A stretch of DNA of 49,540 nt from Promethearchaeati archaeon (GCA_013166835.1 JABLTI010000010.1:1-49540); one strand, 5' to 3'; shown: positions 1 to 9,040, counted from the stretch's first letter. The notes: generated by a model not told the origin, from the letters alone. Numbers and translations are program-made.

Positions 1-37
1 AGTATTGATTTAAATACTCGGTCGTTTCATCTGTATG

Positions 38-68
38 TAGTAAACTACTATAATATAGTATATTACTA
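38..68. promoter_or_regulatory. Tandem TAGTA-N3-TACTA palindromes upstream of the AbrB-like gene
   Basis: Two copies of the palindrome TAGTA-N3-TACTA lie at 38-50 (TAGTAAACTACTA) and 56-68 (TAGTATATTACTA), with centres 18 bp apart. They run into a TATA-like stretch (about 65-73) some 50 nt before the ATG at 117. Such an arrangement is typical of an operator for a dimeric regulator, and self-regulation by the AbrB-like product is the simplest inference. The repeats are seen directly; the function is not proven. Confidence 0.5.
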
Positions 69-116
69 TATTTCCATCTTATTGGGTGATTAGTGGTTTT
101 TTTAGGGTGCCGGTAG

Positions 117-482
117 ATGAATAAAGAACAGATTATACGTTCGACTATCAACTTACTCATTACTGAGAATCACAACCTTCTTTACTTCAACATTCCTAAA
201 GAAATTGTTCAAAAATTAGCCTTAACTGAAAACGATCTCTTGGAGTACGATGTTCGCGAGAACCAATTTTTCTTCCGAAAAAAGGGTTCACAATATTTAC
301 CTAAAGAAAATCAACTTAAAATTTTCTCAGGATTGCTGGTTGAACGTAATATTACACGAAATAATACGGTCCTTAGAACAAACTTACCCAAAGAAGTTGC
401 CCAACCTTTGGCTATCCAAAAGGGTGACAATGTTTTGATAACTTCTGATGGGAAAGTAATTGTTGGTCATAAAAAAACTTGA
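117..482 (+). CDS. SpoVT/AbrB-like regulator with two swapped-hairpin domains
   Basis: The 121-residue protein holds two similar units of the AbrB/SpoVT (MazE-like) swapped-hairpin type. The first is at about residues 20-57 (core NIPKEIVQKLALTENDLLEY) and the second at about 83-119 (core NLPKEVAQPLAIQKGDNV). Each has the family pattern of a strand, a PKE helix start and a hydrophobic L-x-x-x-D-x-hairpin. Proteins of this family usually bind DNA as dimers and regulate transcription; a tandem copy could act as a covalent dimer. The gene ends 24 nt before the Cache-TPR-vWA gene and is probably its operon leader. Palindromes at 38-68 lie in its promoter. No toxin-like partner is adjacent, so an antitoxin role is less likely. 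Confidence 0.75.
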   Translation: MNKEQIIRSTINLLITENHNLLYFNIPKEIVQKLALTENDLLEYDVRENQFFFRKKGSQYLPKENQLKIFSGLLVERNITRNNTVLRTNLPKEVAQPLAIQKGDNVLITSDGKVIVGHKKT

Positions 483-493
483 ATGAAAAATAC

Positions 494-498
494 AGGAG
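494..498 (+). promoter_or_regulatory. Ribosome binding site fixing a TTG start at 507
   Basis: AGGAG at 494-498 lies 8 nt before TTG at 507. The first in-frame ATG (528) has no such site at a suitable distance and would remove the basic residues before the first membrane helix, so the TTG is preferred. Confidence 0.6.
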
Positions 499-506
499 AA
501 TGAAGA

Positions 507-3218
507 TTGCGTATAAGAGAAAGAATAATGGTGACTTTTATCGTTTTACTTATTGTCCCCCCCGTAGTAATGATCACTGTTTCAAGTGTTCGTATTAGCA
601 GGGTTTCACGGGATAATACAAACGATTCTTCTGATGCATTACTTACTGAAGAAAAAGAACATCTTTTAAGATTGTCTTCAGATGAGTCACAAAAAATCAA
701 TGAGCTGTTCGATCAAATCGTTGCAGAAGTCACGATGTTGGACAGTTATGCAGAGGATTTGTTCAATAACAAGATTCCGATAACTCCTTACCAATCATAT
801 TGGTGGGATAATGAATCCGAGTTTCTTGAAACAGGAAGAGTAATTCCTGGCCTTCACTACGAACCAGATTATGATTCTTTTATTTCATATGATAACAGCT
901 GTTATTATTTACCTCGAACTTATATTACCAATAATTTAAGTGGAGACCCATTTAACTGGGATACAGACTTACAGTATCTTCTTGACACATCCTCAAACTT
1001 AGACATTGCATTCAAAAACATGCATGAAGCAAATCCAAATTACGTTTGGATTTATATGGCTTTCACACATCCCTCTTATTCATTGTTCAGGAACTATCCA
1101 TTTGATAGTATGGCCTGGACACAGGATTTAGATGAAGATGATATAATAAATCCCCCAGAAGAGGATTGGGATCCCCGTGGTGAAGATTTCTATACAATTC
1201 CCGCGGCAATTAGTAATACTAGTTCAACTACAGCATTTATTGCTCCATATTTTGATCCAGTTGGGTTACTCATATCCGCCGGGAGACCAGTATATTTTGA
1301 CAATGGTACACTCATAGGAATTGTTAGTGTTGATATAACAGTAGCGACAATGCAAGAAAGCATTTTGAATTTAGACGTAAGCGAAAATGGATATGCTTTC
1401 TTAATTGACAGCGAAGGTTCATCGATAACTCATCCTGGATTAGTGGATGATTTCGTTCCTATTTTGGATTTAGAAATGGCTGATTCAACAGCTAGCGAAC
1501 AAGCTGCTTTTCAATTAATTATTAATGATATGAAGAGTGGTGGAAGCGGTCAAGAAGAGTTTACAAAGGACGAAGGAGACACATGGTATATTTCTTATGA
1601 TTCAATTGACGCTGCTGGTTATTCTCTAGCACTTGTTGTTCCTGAAGATGATATCCTTGCTCCAGTAATTCAATTACGTGAAGATATCATGGGCAGAAGT
1701 ACAAACAACATACTCATTTCAGTTGCTTTGCTAGTACTCGCTTTAGTACTCATTATATTTGTTTCAGTAAGCGTCTCAAGAGCAACAGTTGAACCAATTC
1801 AAGATTTCATAAACTTCTCAAAAAGAGTAGGGTCAGGAGATCTTTCGAGGGATCTAGATGAAGATGTTGCTATACCGAGAGAAATCATGGGACTGCATGA
1901 AGCGCTGGATGGATTACTGACGGCTTTACGGTTTGGGAATACGGATTACTATGAGGGAAATCTGGATTTGGCGTTCAATAACTACTTGAAAGCTCTGAAA
2001 CTGTTTGAGACAACCCAAGACCAAATGGGTATGGGCGTTTGCTTAAATAACATAGGCAATGTCTACAGGGAATGGGGCGATCTTGTCCAAGCAAGAGATT
2101 TCTATGCAAAAGCAATAGCTGTTGCTGAAAATCTTGATGACAAAGTAGGAAAGGCTTCTAGGTACAATAATTATGGACTTGTTCTTCTTGATAGTGGAGA
2201 ACTAGACGAAGCTCAGAAGTACATTGAACGAGCTCTCAAACTCAATGAGGAAATAAACAATACTCGAGGTCGAGTGTTATGTTTGAATAACCTTGGTTTA
2301 ATTCACTTTAAACTCGGGTCTGTTAAACTAGCCTTTGGTTATTATCAAGATGCAATGAAGCTTGCAAAATCAGAGGATTTTGTGAGAGGAGTTGCTCATA
2401 GTTTGCTTAACTTGGCTATGTTTTATCTTGAACAATTCGATGTTCATAGTGCGAAAACACACATGAATCAAGCTTTGGAAAGCGCCAGAACTGTGAATGA
2501 TGTTCTTCTTGAAGAAGAAATCCTTGAACGACTTAAACTTGTTGAGCGTGATCTTGGAGATGATGCCAGTCAAGCTGAAATCAAACAAGCTTTAGAAGTT
2601 ATTCGAGGAACAGCCACCCCACAAAAGAGCGTATTATACGTTTTAGATTACAGTGGTTCAATGAGTGGTTCCCGAAATAGAGCTTCAGTTCGTGGTTCGA
2701 TTGATTTGTTTAAGACTGCAATTAAGGATAAAGACACTGTAGGGATCATTACTTTCCATACAACTAGTCGTATGATTCTTCAACCTATTCCAGTAAGAAA
2801 TAATCGAACTAAAATTCAAGAAACCATTAAACGATTGACAAGACCAAATGGCAATACTGCCTTATGGGATGCCGTTGCAGATGCTATCGATTCTCTCGAA
2901 AACATTGGTGGCACTCAAAGATGGTTAGTTCTACTTACTGATGGTGAAGACAATTCTAGTCGACGAACAGCTAATGAGATTAATAAGAAGATTAGCAAAT
3001 TAAAATCCGCTTTGAATCTAGTCGTCATAAGTGTTGGTGATATCGGAACAGATGAGGCAATCCTCATGGAGCTATGTGATAGAACAAATGGAACCTTCAT
3101 AAAAATCACAGATTCTCGAAGTGTTCATAAAGAAATCGAAAAGGCCTTCAAAACTGTTGGTCAATTGATGAGTCAGGCTCAAGTCTCTGTAGAGGGGCTG
3201 GTCTTGGATGATATGTGA
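507..3218 (+). CDS. Membrane sensor: dCache - HAMP-like - TPR - von Willebrand factor A
   Basis: This 903-residue protein has a membrane helix at about residues 8-27, a large extracytoplasmic Cache-type sensor region (about 35-390) and a second helix (about 399-423). A HAMP-like linker (about 424-480), four or five TPR units (about 480-690) and a vWA domain (about 706-890) follow. The MIDAS metal site is complete: DYSGS at 714-718 (D714, S716, S718), T784 in NTALWDA and D812 in LTDGED. The likely role is to sense a small ligand outside the cell and pass the signal to cytoplasmic protein-binding modules rather than to a kinase or MCP domain. The TTG start is supported by AGGAG. The next gene, 12 nt downstream, encodes a related Cache protein, so the two may form a complex. 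The domain order is seen in the sequence; ligand and partner are unknown. Confidence 0.8.
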   Translation: MRIRERIMVTFIVLLIVPPVVMITVSSVRISRVSRDNTNDSSDALLTEEKEHLLRLSSDESQKINELFDQIVAEVTMLDSYAEDLFNNKIPITPYQSYWWDNESEFLETGRVIPGLHYEPDYDSFISYDNSCYYLPRTYITNNLSGDPFNWDTDLQYLLDTSSNLDIAFKNMHEANPNYVWIYMAFTHPSYSLFRNYPFDSMAWTQDLDEDDIINPPEEDWDPRGEDFYTIPAAISNTSSTTAFIAPYFDPVGLLISAGRPVYFDNGTLIGIVSVDITVATMQESILNLDVSENGYAFLIDSEGSSITHPGLVDDFVPILDLEMADSTASEQAAFQLIINDMKSGGSGQEEFTKDEGDTWYISYDSIDAAGYSLALVVPEDDILAPVIQLREDIMGRSTNNILISVALLVLALVLIIFVSVSVSRATVEPIQDFINFSKRVGSGDLSRDLDEDVAIPREIMGLHEALDGLLTALRFGNTDYYEGNLDLAFNNYLKALKLFETTQDQMGMGVCLNNIGNVYREWGDLVQARDFYAKAIAVAENLDDKVGKASRYNNYGLVLLDSGELDEAQKYIERALKLNEEINNTRGRVLCLNNLGLIHFKLGSVKLAFGYYQDAMKLAKSEDFVRGVAHSLLNLAMFYLEQFDVHSAKTHMNQALESARTVNDVLLEEEILERLKLVERDLGDDASQAEIKQALEVIRGTATPQKSVLYVLDYSGSMSGSRNRASVRGSIDLFKTAIKDKDTVGIITFHTTSRMILQPIPVRNNRTKIQETIKRLTRPNGNTALWDAVADAIDSLENIGGTQRWLVLLTDGEDNSSRRTANEINKKISKLKSALNLVVISVGDIGTDEAILMELCDRTNGTFIKITDSRSVHKEIEKAFKTVGQLMSQAQVSVEGLVLDDM

Positions 3219-3230
3219 GGTGATTACAAA

Positions 3231-4718
3231 ATGGCACTACGCGATTTTATTAGAAAAAGAAGTATCCGATTCAACATTATGGTTAGTTTTGTACTTCTCT
3301 CTTTAATCTTCATAGGTGGAATTGGTGGACTTTCATATCTACTCTTCCAAAGAGCAGGAGAGCAAACAATAGTGGACAGTCGAAATGCTCTTGTTGATCA
3401 AATCAAAGAAAATATTGACATCACTGCTGACAAGAACTCACAAATCATAAATGAAAAGCTCTCAAGTGCAGAAGCTATGGTTCAATATCAAGCATCTGAA
3501 TTAGAATATCTCTTCTCCGGGAATAACCGATACGGTGACCGGGATGTTTACTATGATTATGTCTTCGAATATAATCAATCATATGCGCCTACAGATTTGT
3601 ATAACGACATACCTTACGGTGTGAACCTTAGCTGGGATTACTCGAGTTATTACTTAGAAGGATCAAATTCAACACACTATCAACCAAAAGCAGGAATACA
3701 AAATATTACTCTCGAAACAGTAGCATCTATGGATTATGTCTTCCAATATATCCATGACAATGCTCCGGAATTCAGATGGCTGTATATAGCATTTGAATTG
3801 AAAGATGTTGATAATACAGACTTGTTCATCAATTATCCAGGAAGCATACTAATGGAAGATGACATCTTACGAAACAATCAGTCTGAATGGTATGAAGCTC
3901 ATACTGAAGATTGGTACATGGATGTTTATGATGGAAACGGCTCTATAGTCTTTACAGAACCCTATACAGACGAATTTGATGGTGTACCACTTATCACAAT
4001 TGGACGATTAGCTAAATTCGACAATGGAACTGATCTAGCTGTTATTTGTGGTGATATTTCCATCGATGACATGGTTGACAAAATCATCAATGTGCAAGTC
4101 TTAGATACAGGATATGCATCTTTAATCACATCTAGTGGATTGGTTGTTGCACATCCAGATCCATTATCTATACCCGATTTAGCAAATCCTGATTTCAAAC
4201 ATATCTCAGAGATTGAAAAGAACCTTGATAGTTCCTCTGCATTAAGCCTTGCTGATATAGACGAAATAACCTCTGGAGATTCTGGTATTCTTGAGTATAC
4301 TCGAGATGGCCAAGAACGATACTTAGCTTATCAACCAGTGGGCAAAGGTGATTACATTAGTATAATCATTGTTCCGGTTGAAGAAGCTCTAGAGGGTATT
4401 GAACCTGTAGAAGCTCGAATGAACGAGGCAATCAGAACTAACTTGAACACTATCTGGATAATTGTTGGTGCAAGTTTTGCAATTGGTATTACTGTAGGAT
4501 TAATCCTTACAGCATACATAACAAGACCTTTCACACATCTCATCAAAGTAGCTCAATCATTATCTACAAGACGTGCGCGGAAAGACATCATGGAAGGAAT
4601 CATGTTAAACATAGATCCAGAATTACTGCAAAGCGAAGACGAACTCGGTGAGCTGACGCGAGCTTTCAAAGGAATGATAGATTCCGTTCAACAAGCAGAG
4701 CGGGAGAAAGATGATTAA
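3231..4718 (+). CDS. Cache-HAMP membrane protein without an output domain
   Basis: This 495-residue protein has a first membrane helix at about 15-38, a Cache-like extracytoplasmic region (about 45-395), a second helix (about 406-430) and a HAMP-like segment (about 430-490). It stops there, with no kinase, methyl-accepting, cyclase or vWA domain. Its sensor region resembles that of the upstream gene (shared pieces include a WLYIAF/WIYMAF-type segment and ...FDNGT...). This suggests a duplication followed by loss of the output half. The 12 nt gap indicates co-transcription. It may heterodimerise with the vWA protein or act as a decoy or co-receptor; both ideas are inference. A terminator hairpin overlaps its end. 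Confidence 0.75.
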   Translation: MALRDFIRKRSIRFNIMVSFVLLSLIFIGGIGGLSYLLFQRAGEQTIVDSRNALVDQIKENIDITADKNSQIINEKLSSAEAMVQYQASELEYLFSGNNRYGDRDVYYDYVFEYNQSYAPTDLYNDIPYGVNLSWDYSSYYLEGSNSTHYQPKAGIQNITLETVASMDYVFQYIHDNAPEFRWLYIAFELKDVDNTDLFINYPGSILMEDDILRNNQSEWYEAHTEDWYMDVYDGNGSIVFTEPYTDEFDGVPLITIGRLAKFDNGTDLAVICGDISIDDMVDKIINVQVLDTGYASLITSSGLVVAHPDPLSIPDLANPDFKHISEIEKNLDSSSALSLADIDEITSGDSGILEYTRDGQERYLAYQPVGKGDYISIIIVPVEEALEGIEPVEARMNEAIRTNLNTIWIIVGASFAIGITVGLILTAYITRPFTHLIKVAQSLSTRRARKDIMEGIMLNIDPELLQSEDELGELTRAFKGMIDSVQQAEREKDD

Positions 4719-4742
4719 TCTTCTCCCATTTTTTATCTTTTT
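4702..4742 (+). terminator. Intrinsic terminator spanning the stop codon of the Cache-HAMP gene
   Basis: GGGAGAA (4702-4708) pairs with TTCTCCC (4721-4727). GAT/ATC pairs add three base pairs beyond a bulged A. The TAA stop (4716-4718) lies in the loop and inner stem, and T-rich sequence (ATTTTTTATCTTTTTT) follows. Confidence 0.65.
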
Positions 4743-4756
4743 TAGGAGAAAGTCAA

Positions 4757-6553
4757 ATGAAATGGAAACTAGATGATAGTAAACTAGTATATGGCGTAGG
4801 TAGTAAAGATCTATACTATCTTGATATAAACAAAGAAGGAAAACTTGAACTTGTATTAGAAGGTCAAAGAATCAGTTTTGAGAAAATTATTGACACGTTT
4901 AAAGAAAAAACGAAATATGATGAAGCTTCCTTCGCAATTAGAATCCCCCAATTGATTTCATGTCAGATTAAGAAACTGATTTTAGCATTTGCTGAAGCTA
5001 GAGAGAAGTATAATTATCAAAGTAAATATTATCCAATTTACCCGATTAAAGTTAATCATTCTAAATTTATTATTGATACAGTTATCAAAACTCATCCTAC
5101 TTATGGATTTGAATCAGGAACGAAATCTGAATTCATACTTTTACTTCAAGCATTGAAAGATGAGAAGCATCGTTTGATTATGTGTAACGGTGCCAAGGAT
5201 CGAGAGTATTTGCAATCAATAAAAGAAGCAATTACTGATGGTTTTAAAGTTTGTATTTCGATTGAATCAGAACAAGAAATGCTAGATACTCTTGATGTTT
5301 TACCTCAAGAGAATTATCGGCTTGCTCTTAGAATAAAACCTTATGTGACTTTACATGGTCATTGGGGAGCTTCTAGTGGGAGGAATTCCAAATTTGGTTT
5401 AGCAATTGGTGAATTACATGATGTTATTGATGTTTTGAAGGAGAAGAAAGCAACTCATTTGCTAACTATGTTACATTCACATCCTGGTTCTCAAATTACA
5501 GATTTGGCAGGATTTGAAAGATTCGCTACTTTTGTTGCTCAATTTTACAAACTCCTCCATGAACGTGGATTCACAAATTTGAAGACAATCAATTTTGGCG
5601 GGGGTTTACCTATTGATTATGATAATCGCCTTGATGAAGATTTTATGCAAAAATATGCTGAAATTTTTGTCAAAGTGCTTTCAAAGAAATTACCTAAATT
5701 ACAGCCTACTATAATGACTGAATCTGGAAGAGCAATCACAGCTTTATCCACAATTATTATAGTAAAAACCATAGATAAATATTCAGCGTATCCCAAGACG
5801 TATTGGAATAAAACATTTCTTTCTCACTTTTACAAAGAAATAGAAGAATACCAAGATGTTAAATCAGCAAATGATGCTCTCAAGAAATGGACCTCTTGGG
5901 AAAAAAGGAAACCTCCACTGCTTTTTCTTGAAGAACTAAATGATTATGAGTTCGTTGCTCTTGAATTAAAGAGATTACTCCGTAAAAAATATTTTAGTTT
6001 TGATGATTTTGAAAAACATTTAGAGAAATCAGCAGCAAAAGCATTGTTGAAACCGGAATACTCTGTTCAAGGCAATTTTTCAGTTTTCAATTCTATAGGA
6101 GATCTTGTATTAGTCAAACAGTATTTTCCAGTTATTCCAATTAGTAGTCTACATGTGCAACCAGAAACAATTGTACGTTTATTTGATATTACATGTGATT
6201 CCGATGGAGAAGTAGCAATTTATCATCCACCAATTAGTGAGAAGAAACTAGCTACTGAGGATGATTATCAACTTACTTTTACAGAACCATTTGAACTTGG
6301 AGGATTTCCTGTTGGAGATTTAAAAGAACTAAAAGATAGTTATCTTATCATCCCTCTTGCTGGGGCTTACCAAGATATTGTTGAGTTTGATCACAACCTA
6401 CTTGGAGATCTACCAGATGTTTTAGTTGCTTTAGATGGAGCATGGTTAATTGAACTACTTAATGGAGCACAATCAATCAGTAGCATTCTAGCTGATGTTG
6501 GTTTTGATTGTGATGTTGATGATGATCCCTATTATGATAATGGTTCGAAGTGA
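4757..6553 (+). CDS. speA: Biosynthetic arginine decarboxylase, PLP fold-III (SpeA type)
   Basis: The 598-residue protein resembles bacterial SpeA, which converts arginine to agmatine in polyamine synthesis, and is slightly shorter than the usual 630-660. Visible motifs are the PLP lysine in YPIKVN (K98), HSHPGSQI, INFGGGLPIDYD, ESGRAIT, the catalytic cysteine in DITCDSDG (C480) and the C-terminal GAYQ with HNLLGD. These are hallmarks of SpeA rather than of diaminopimelate or ornithine decarboxylase. AGGAG at 4744-4748 lies 8 nt before the ATG. Many archaea use a pyruvoyl-dependent enzyme instead, so this form may derive from bacteria. No agmatinase gene is nearby. Confidence 0.88.
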   Translation: MKWKLDDSKLVYGVGSKDLYYLDINKEGKLELVLEGQRISFEKIIDTFKEKTKYDEASFAIRIPQLISCQIKKLILAFAEAREKYNYQSKYYPIYPIKVNHSKFIIDTVIKTHPTYGFESGTKSEFILLLQALKDEKHRLIMCNGAKDREYLQSIKEAITDGFKVCISIESEQEMLDTLDVLPQENYRLALRIKPYVTLHGHWGASSGRNSKFGLAIGELHDVIDVLKEKKATHLLTMLHSHPGSQITDLAGFERFATFVAQFYKLLHERGFTNLKTINFGGGLPIDYDNRLDEDFMQKYAEIFVKVLSKKLPKLQPTIMTESGRAITALSTIIIVKTIDKYSAYPKTYWNKTFLSHFYKEIEEYQDVKSANDALKKWTSWEKRKPPLLFLEELNDYEFVALELKRLLRKKYFSFDDFEKHLEKSAAKALLKPEYSVQGNFSVFNSIGDLVLVKQYFPVIPISSLHVQPETIVRLFDITCDSDGEVAIYHPPISEKKLATEDDYQLTFTEPFELGGFPVGDLKELKDSYLIIPLAGAYQDIVEFDHNLLGDLPDVLVALDGAWLIELLNGAQSISSILADVGFDCDVDDDPYYDNGSK

Positions 6554-6595
6554 AAAATAACTAGTATTTTCTCACTTCTTCTCTTTTATTTTTTC
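6547..6595 (+). terminator. Terminator hairpin holding both convergent stop codons
   Basis: GAAGTGA (6547-6553) pairs with TCACTTC (6572-6578). AAAATA/TATTTT pairs extend the stem around an ACTAG loop, leaving one bulged C. The TGA stop of speA (6551-6553) and the TGA stop of the opposite PEBP gene (6572-6574) form opposite arms. A T-rich tract (CTCTTTTATTTTTT) follows on the plus strand only. Confidence 0.65.
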
Positions 6596-7057
6596 ATAAA
6601 GACCAATAAGCTCAGTTTCCTCAATTATGTGGTCTTCCATTAATTTGATAACTTTCTTCTTTCCACTTTTCCTATCTAGTGGGAGTTTCTCATCTAAAGC
6701 GTATAATTTGAAAATGTATCTATGCTTTCCCCAAGGGGGGCAAGGACCCATATACTTGTTTTGGAATGCTCCGTTTCTCCCAACAACAGCCTTTTCTAAT
6801 TTACTTCCTTCAGCTATAGTTTTGGTGTCGGGATCCAAATGACAAATGACCCAATGAGTAAAGATCATTTTTGGGATTGGGACATCCGGATCAGTCATAA
6901 TAAGCACAAGACTTACTGCATTATTCGGAACACCTGAGATTTTAAGAGGAGGAGAAATATTTTCACCTTGGCAAGTATTTTTTTTCGGCATATCACCATT
7001 ATGTTTGAATGCAGGACTTGTTAATTTTAGTTTTCCCAGCTTTATCACCAAACACAT
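6572..7057 (-). CDS. YbhB/YbcL-type phosphatidylethanolamine-binding (PEBP) protein
   Basis: The 161-residue protein has the PEBP signature in order: TSPAF near the N-terminus, NISPPLKISGVP, MTDPDVP (the ligand-site DPD), FTHWVICHL, and the late GPCPPWGKHRYIFKLYALDE block. Bacterial and archaeal members (YbhB/YbcL) are small soluble proteins of the Raf-kinase-inhibitor family that bind phosphate or carboxylate groups; their cellular role is mostly unknown. There is no signal peptide. It is convergent with speA and divergent from the second PLP decarboxylase. The family call is firm; the function is not. Confidence 0.85.
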   Translation of the reverse strand: MCLVIKLGKLKLTSPAFKHNGDMPKKNTCQGENISPPLKISGVPNNAVSLVLIMTDPDVPIPKMIFTHWVICHLDPDTKTIAEGSKLEKAVVGRNGAFQNKYMGPCPPWGKHRYIFKLYALDEKLPLDRKSGKKKVIKLMEDHIIEETELIGLYEKIKEKK

Positions 7058-7160
7058 TTTTTGTTTTCTTATTGATTAATTCTTTGGAAAATCCTAAAAA
7101 CAGTTAATGAGCAGTTGTTAAATCATAATAGCATATATAATTACAAAAAAAAACAAACTG

Positions 7161-8606
7161 GTGTTTGAGGAAATGAATCACAATAATATTTTGTTTAGAA
7201 GAGATAGAGATACTATTCTATTTGATGATGTAAACCTAAGAAACATTGAAACCAAATTTGGTACTCCAACTTATCTATTTAGTGCTGATCAAATTCGAAG
7301 AAATATCAAATTTCTTAGGGAAAAAATGCTAGAATATAATCCTCAAACCTCAATTGCATATTCAATGAAGAACAATATCATACCAGAAATCTGCACTATA
7401 ATTGCTGATGAAGTAGATTATTTTGAAACAACATCTATGCTCGAACAGAAGATTGTAGAAAAAATTATTCTTGAGAAGAAAAAAAATATTCATATTGTTT
7501 CTACTAATATTTACAAACCAGATGGATTAATAAAAGAGGTAATAGAGTATCCAAATATTTCTTCATCAGAAATTAATTCAGCGAAATGTCACAGTTTTCT
7601 TGCAATTGATTCATATCACGATCTTAAAAACATAGTAAAAGCTGCCCAAAGGCTAGGAGTAAAACCTAAAGTTTTGATAAGAGTTAATCCAGGTATTAAG
7701 ATGGACATTGAGGAAACTATCTTTGCTTCTGCTAATATTTCAGCAAAATGTGCAGTAGTGATATCAAACATAAAACCTATAATAAAGGCAAGTAATGATC
7801 CAACAATCAAGATTTGGTTACCAGAAAGGCAATTTAAACCTGAATTTGATACAGCAGAACGTTTAGTAAAGGAAGCCAATGAAAGCGAACATTTGGATCT
7901 GGTTGGTTTACATTGTCATCTTGGCAGTCAAATTACTAATATAGAATATTTTGATCGATTTTTTGAGGTAGTCACACGATTCTTCAAAATAATGAATGAA
8001 GAAATCAATGATAAAATGAAAATCCTTGATTTAGGAGGAGGATATCCTGTAGATTATGCTCATTGTGAGTGTGTTCCTACTATTGAGGATATTTCTAAGA
8101 GTTTATCCAAAAATATCAAAAATTCTGGTATAAATCCTGAGATTATTATTGAGAGTGGTCGTTTTATTACAGCAAATTCTGGTCTCTTATTATCGAAAAT
8201 TACCATTACAAAAGAAAATTCTGATGGTCATAAAATTGCGGTTCTTGACTTATCGACTTATAGTGATTTGCTAGATGTTTTAACAGCACAATGGAGTTAC
8301 AATTATTCGTTAATTAATGAACTACCAGATTCTGATCAAAAAGCCACTTGGAGATTAGTTGGAGGTACTAATGATACATTAGACCAATTGACTCCAAGGA
8401 TAGTCAAATGTAGTAATTGCAAAGAACAGATAATAGAAAAGAAAGAAATAACTTTTCCACGAGAGTTAGTAATTGGGGATATAATTGCAGTAAAATCAGT
8501 CGGAGCATATACAACATGTTTCAATTCTAATTATTGTGGAAGATCAAAACCACTAATTGTTTTAAAGGATTCAACGAGTAAACAACAAATACTAAGGATT
8601 AGATAG
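7161..8606 (+). CDS. Fold-III PLP decarboxylase-like protein (DAP/ornithine decarboxylase family), Cys replaced by Asn
   Basis: The 481-residue protein has the alanine-racemase-like barrel and C-terminal beta domain of the LysA/ODC family. Seen are the PLP lysine in AYSMKNN (K70), GLHCHLGSQI, LDLGGGYPVDY, the phosphate-binding IIESGRF and a late SVGAYT. In ODC- and LysA-type enzymes the second subunit gives a catalytic Cys in a CDSxD or CESxD motif; here the matching stretch is GGTNDTLD, with Asn at about residue 404. Substrate is therefore uncertain: diaminopimelate, ornithine, a carboxy-polyamine or a non-decarboxylating reaction. A TATA-like CATATATAA at about 7132-7140 fits a leaderless mRNA starting near GTG 7161 or ATG 7173; both starts are possible. 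A CxxC pair (about residue 419) lies in an insert near the C-terminus. Confidence 0.72.
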   Translation: MFEEMNHNNILFRRDRDTILFDDVNLRNIETKFGTPTYLFSADQIRRNIKFLREKMLEYNPQTSIAYSMKNNIIPEICTIIADEVDYFETTSMLEQKIVEKIILEKKKNIHIVSTNIYKPDGLIKEVIEYPNISSSEINSAKCHSFLAIDSYHDLKNIVKAAQRLGVKPKVLIRVNPGIKMDIEETIFASANISAKCAVVISNIKPIIKASNDPTIKIWLPERQFKPEFDTAERLVKEANESEHLDLVGLHCHLGSQITNIEYFDRFFEVVTRFFKIMNEEINDKMKILDLGGGYPVDYAHCECVPTIEDISKSLSKNIKNSGINPEIIIESGRFITANSGLLLSKITITKENSDGHKIAVLDLSTYSDLLDVLTAQWSYNYSLINELPDSDQKATWRLVGGTNDTLDQLTPRIVKCSNCKEQIIEKKEITFPRELVIGDIIAVKSVGAYTTCFNSNYCGRSKPLIVLKDSTSKQQILRIR

Positions 8607-8683
8607 AAAATCAGATTTCTTGATATTTTTATATAGACAATTATTCTCTTTTACTACAAGAATAACTCAAGGGTGCACTTACT

Positions 8684-9040
8684 ATGTATAGAGACAGAAG
8701 AACTCTGAACTTAACAATTCTAATAATTGCTGTTGTTATTGTAACTGTAATTGCTATATCAATCATCTCAGTGAACGCAGTTACTGGTAGTTGGGGGATA
8801 TTTGAGATATTGGCAGCAATAGGTGGAGCATTACTTATTATTGGTGGAATTGGAGTTTATACGAGTTATGCAGGTGGTTTTACAGTCTCAAGTATTAGAT
8901 TGCATGCTCAAGCTCCTGAGGTTGCGAGAGCTGAAATGGATTATGCTAGAAAGAGAAGAAAAAATATTCCATGGATCAGTTTAATAATAGTACTTGTTGG
9001 GGTAATCCTTCTAACTATAGGACTTTCAAGAATTTGGTGA
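8684..9040 (+). CDS. Small membrane protein, three predicted helices
   Basis: The 118-residue protein is not recognised. Hydrophobic stretches at about residues 8-30, 37-60 and 95-116 predict three membrane helices, with a basic cytoplasmic-type loop (YARKRRKNIPW) before the last. A GGGTG ribosome binding site lies shortly before the ATG. It stands alone between a decarboxylase-like gene and a methyltransferase on the same strand, and the context gives no clear function. Confidence 0.6.
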   Translation: MYRDRRTLNLTILIIAVVIVTVIAISIISVNAVTGSWGIFEILAAIGGALLIIGGIGVYTSYAGGFTVSSIRLHAQAPEVARAEMDYARKRRKNIPWISLIIVLVGVILLTIGLSRIW

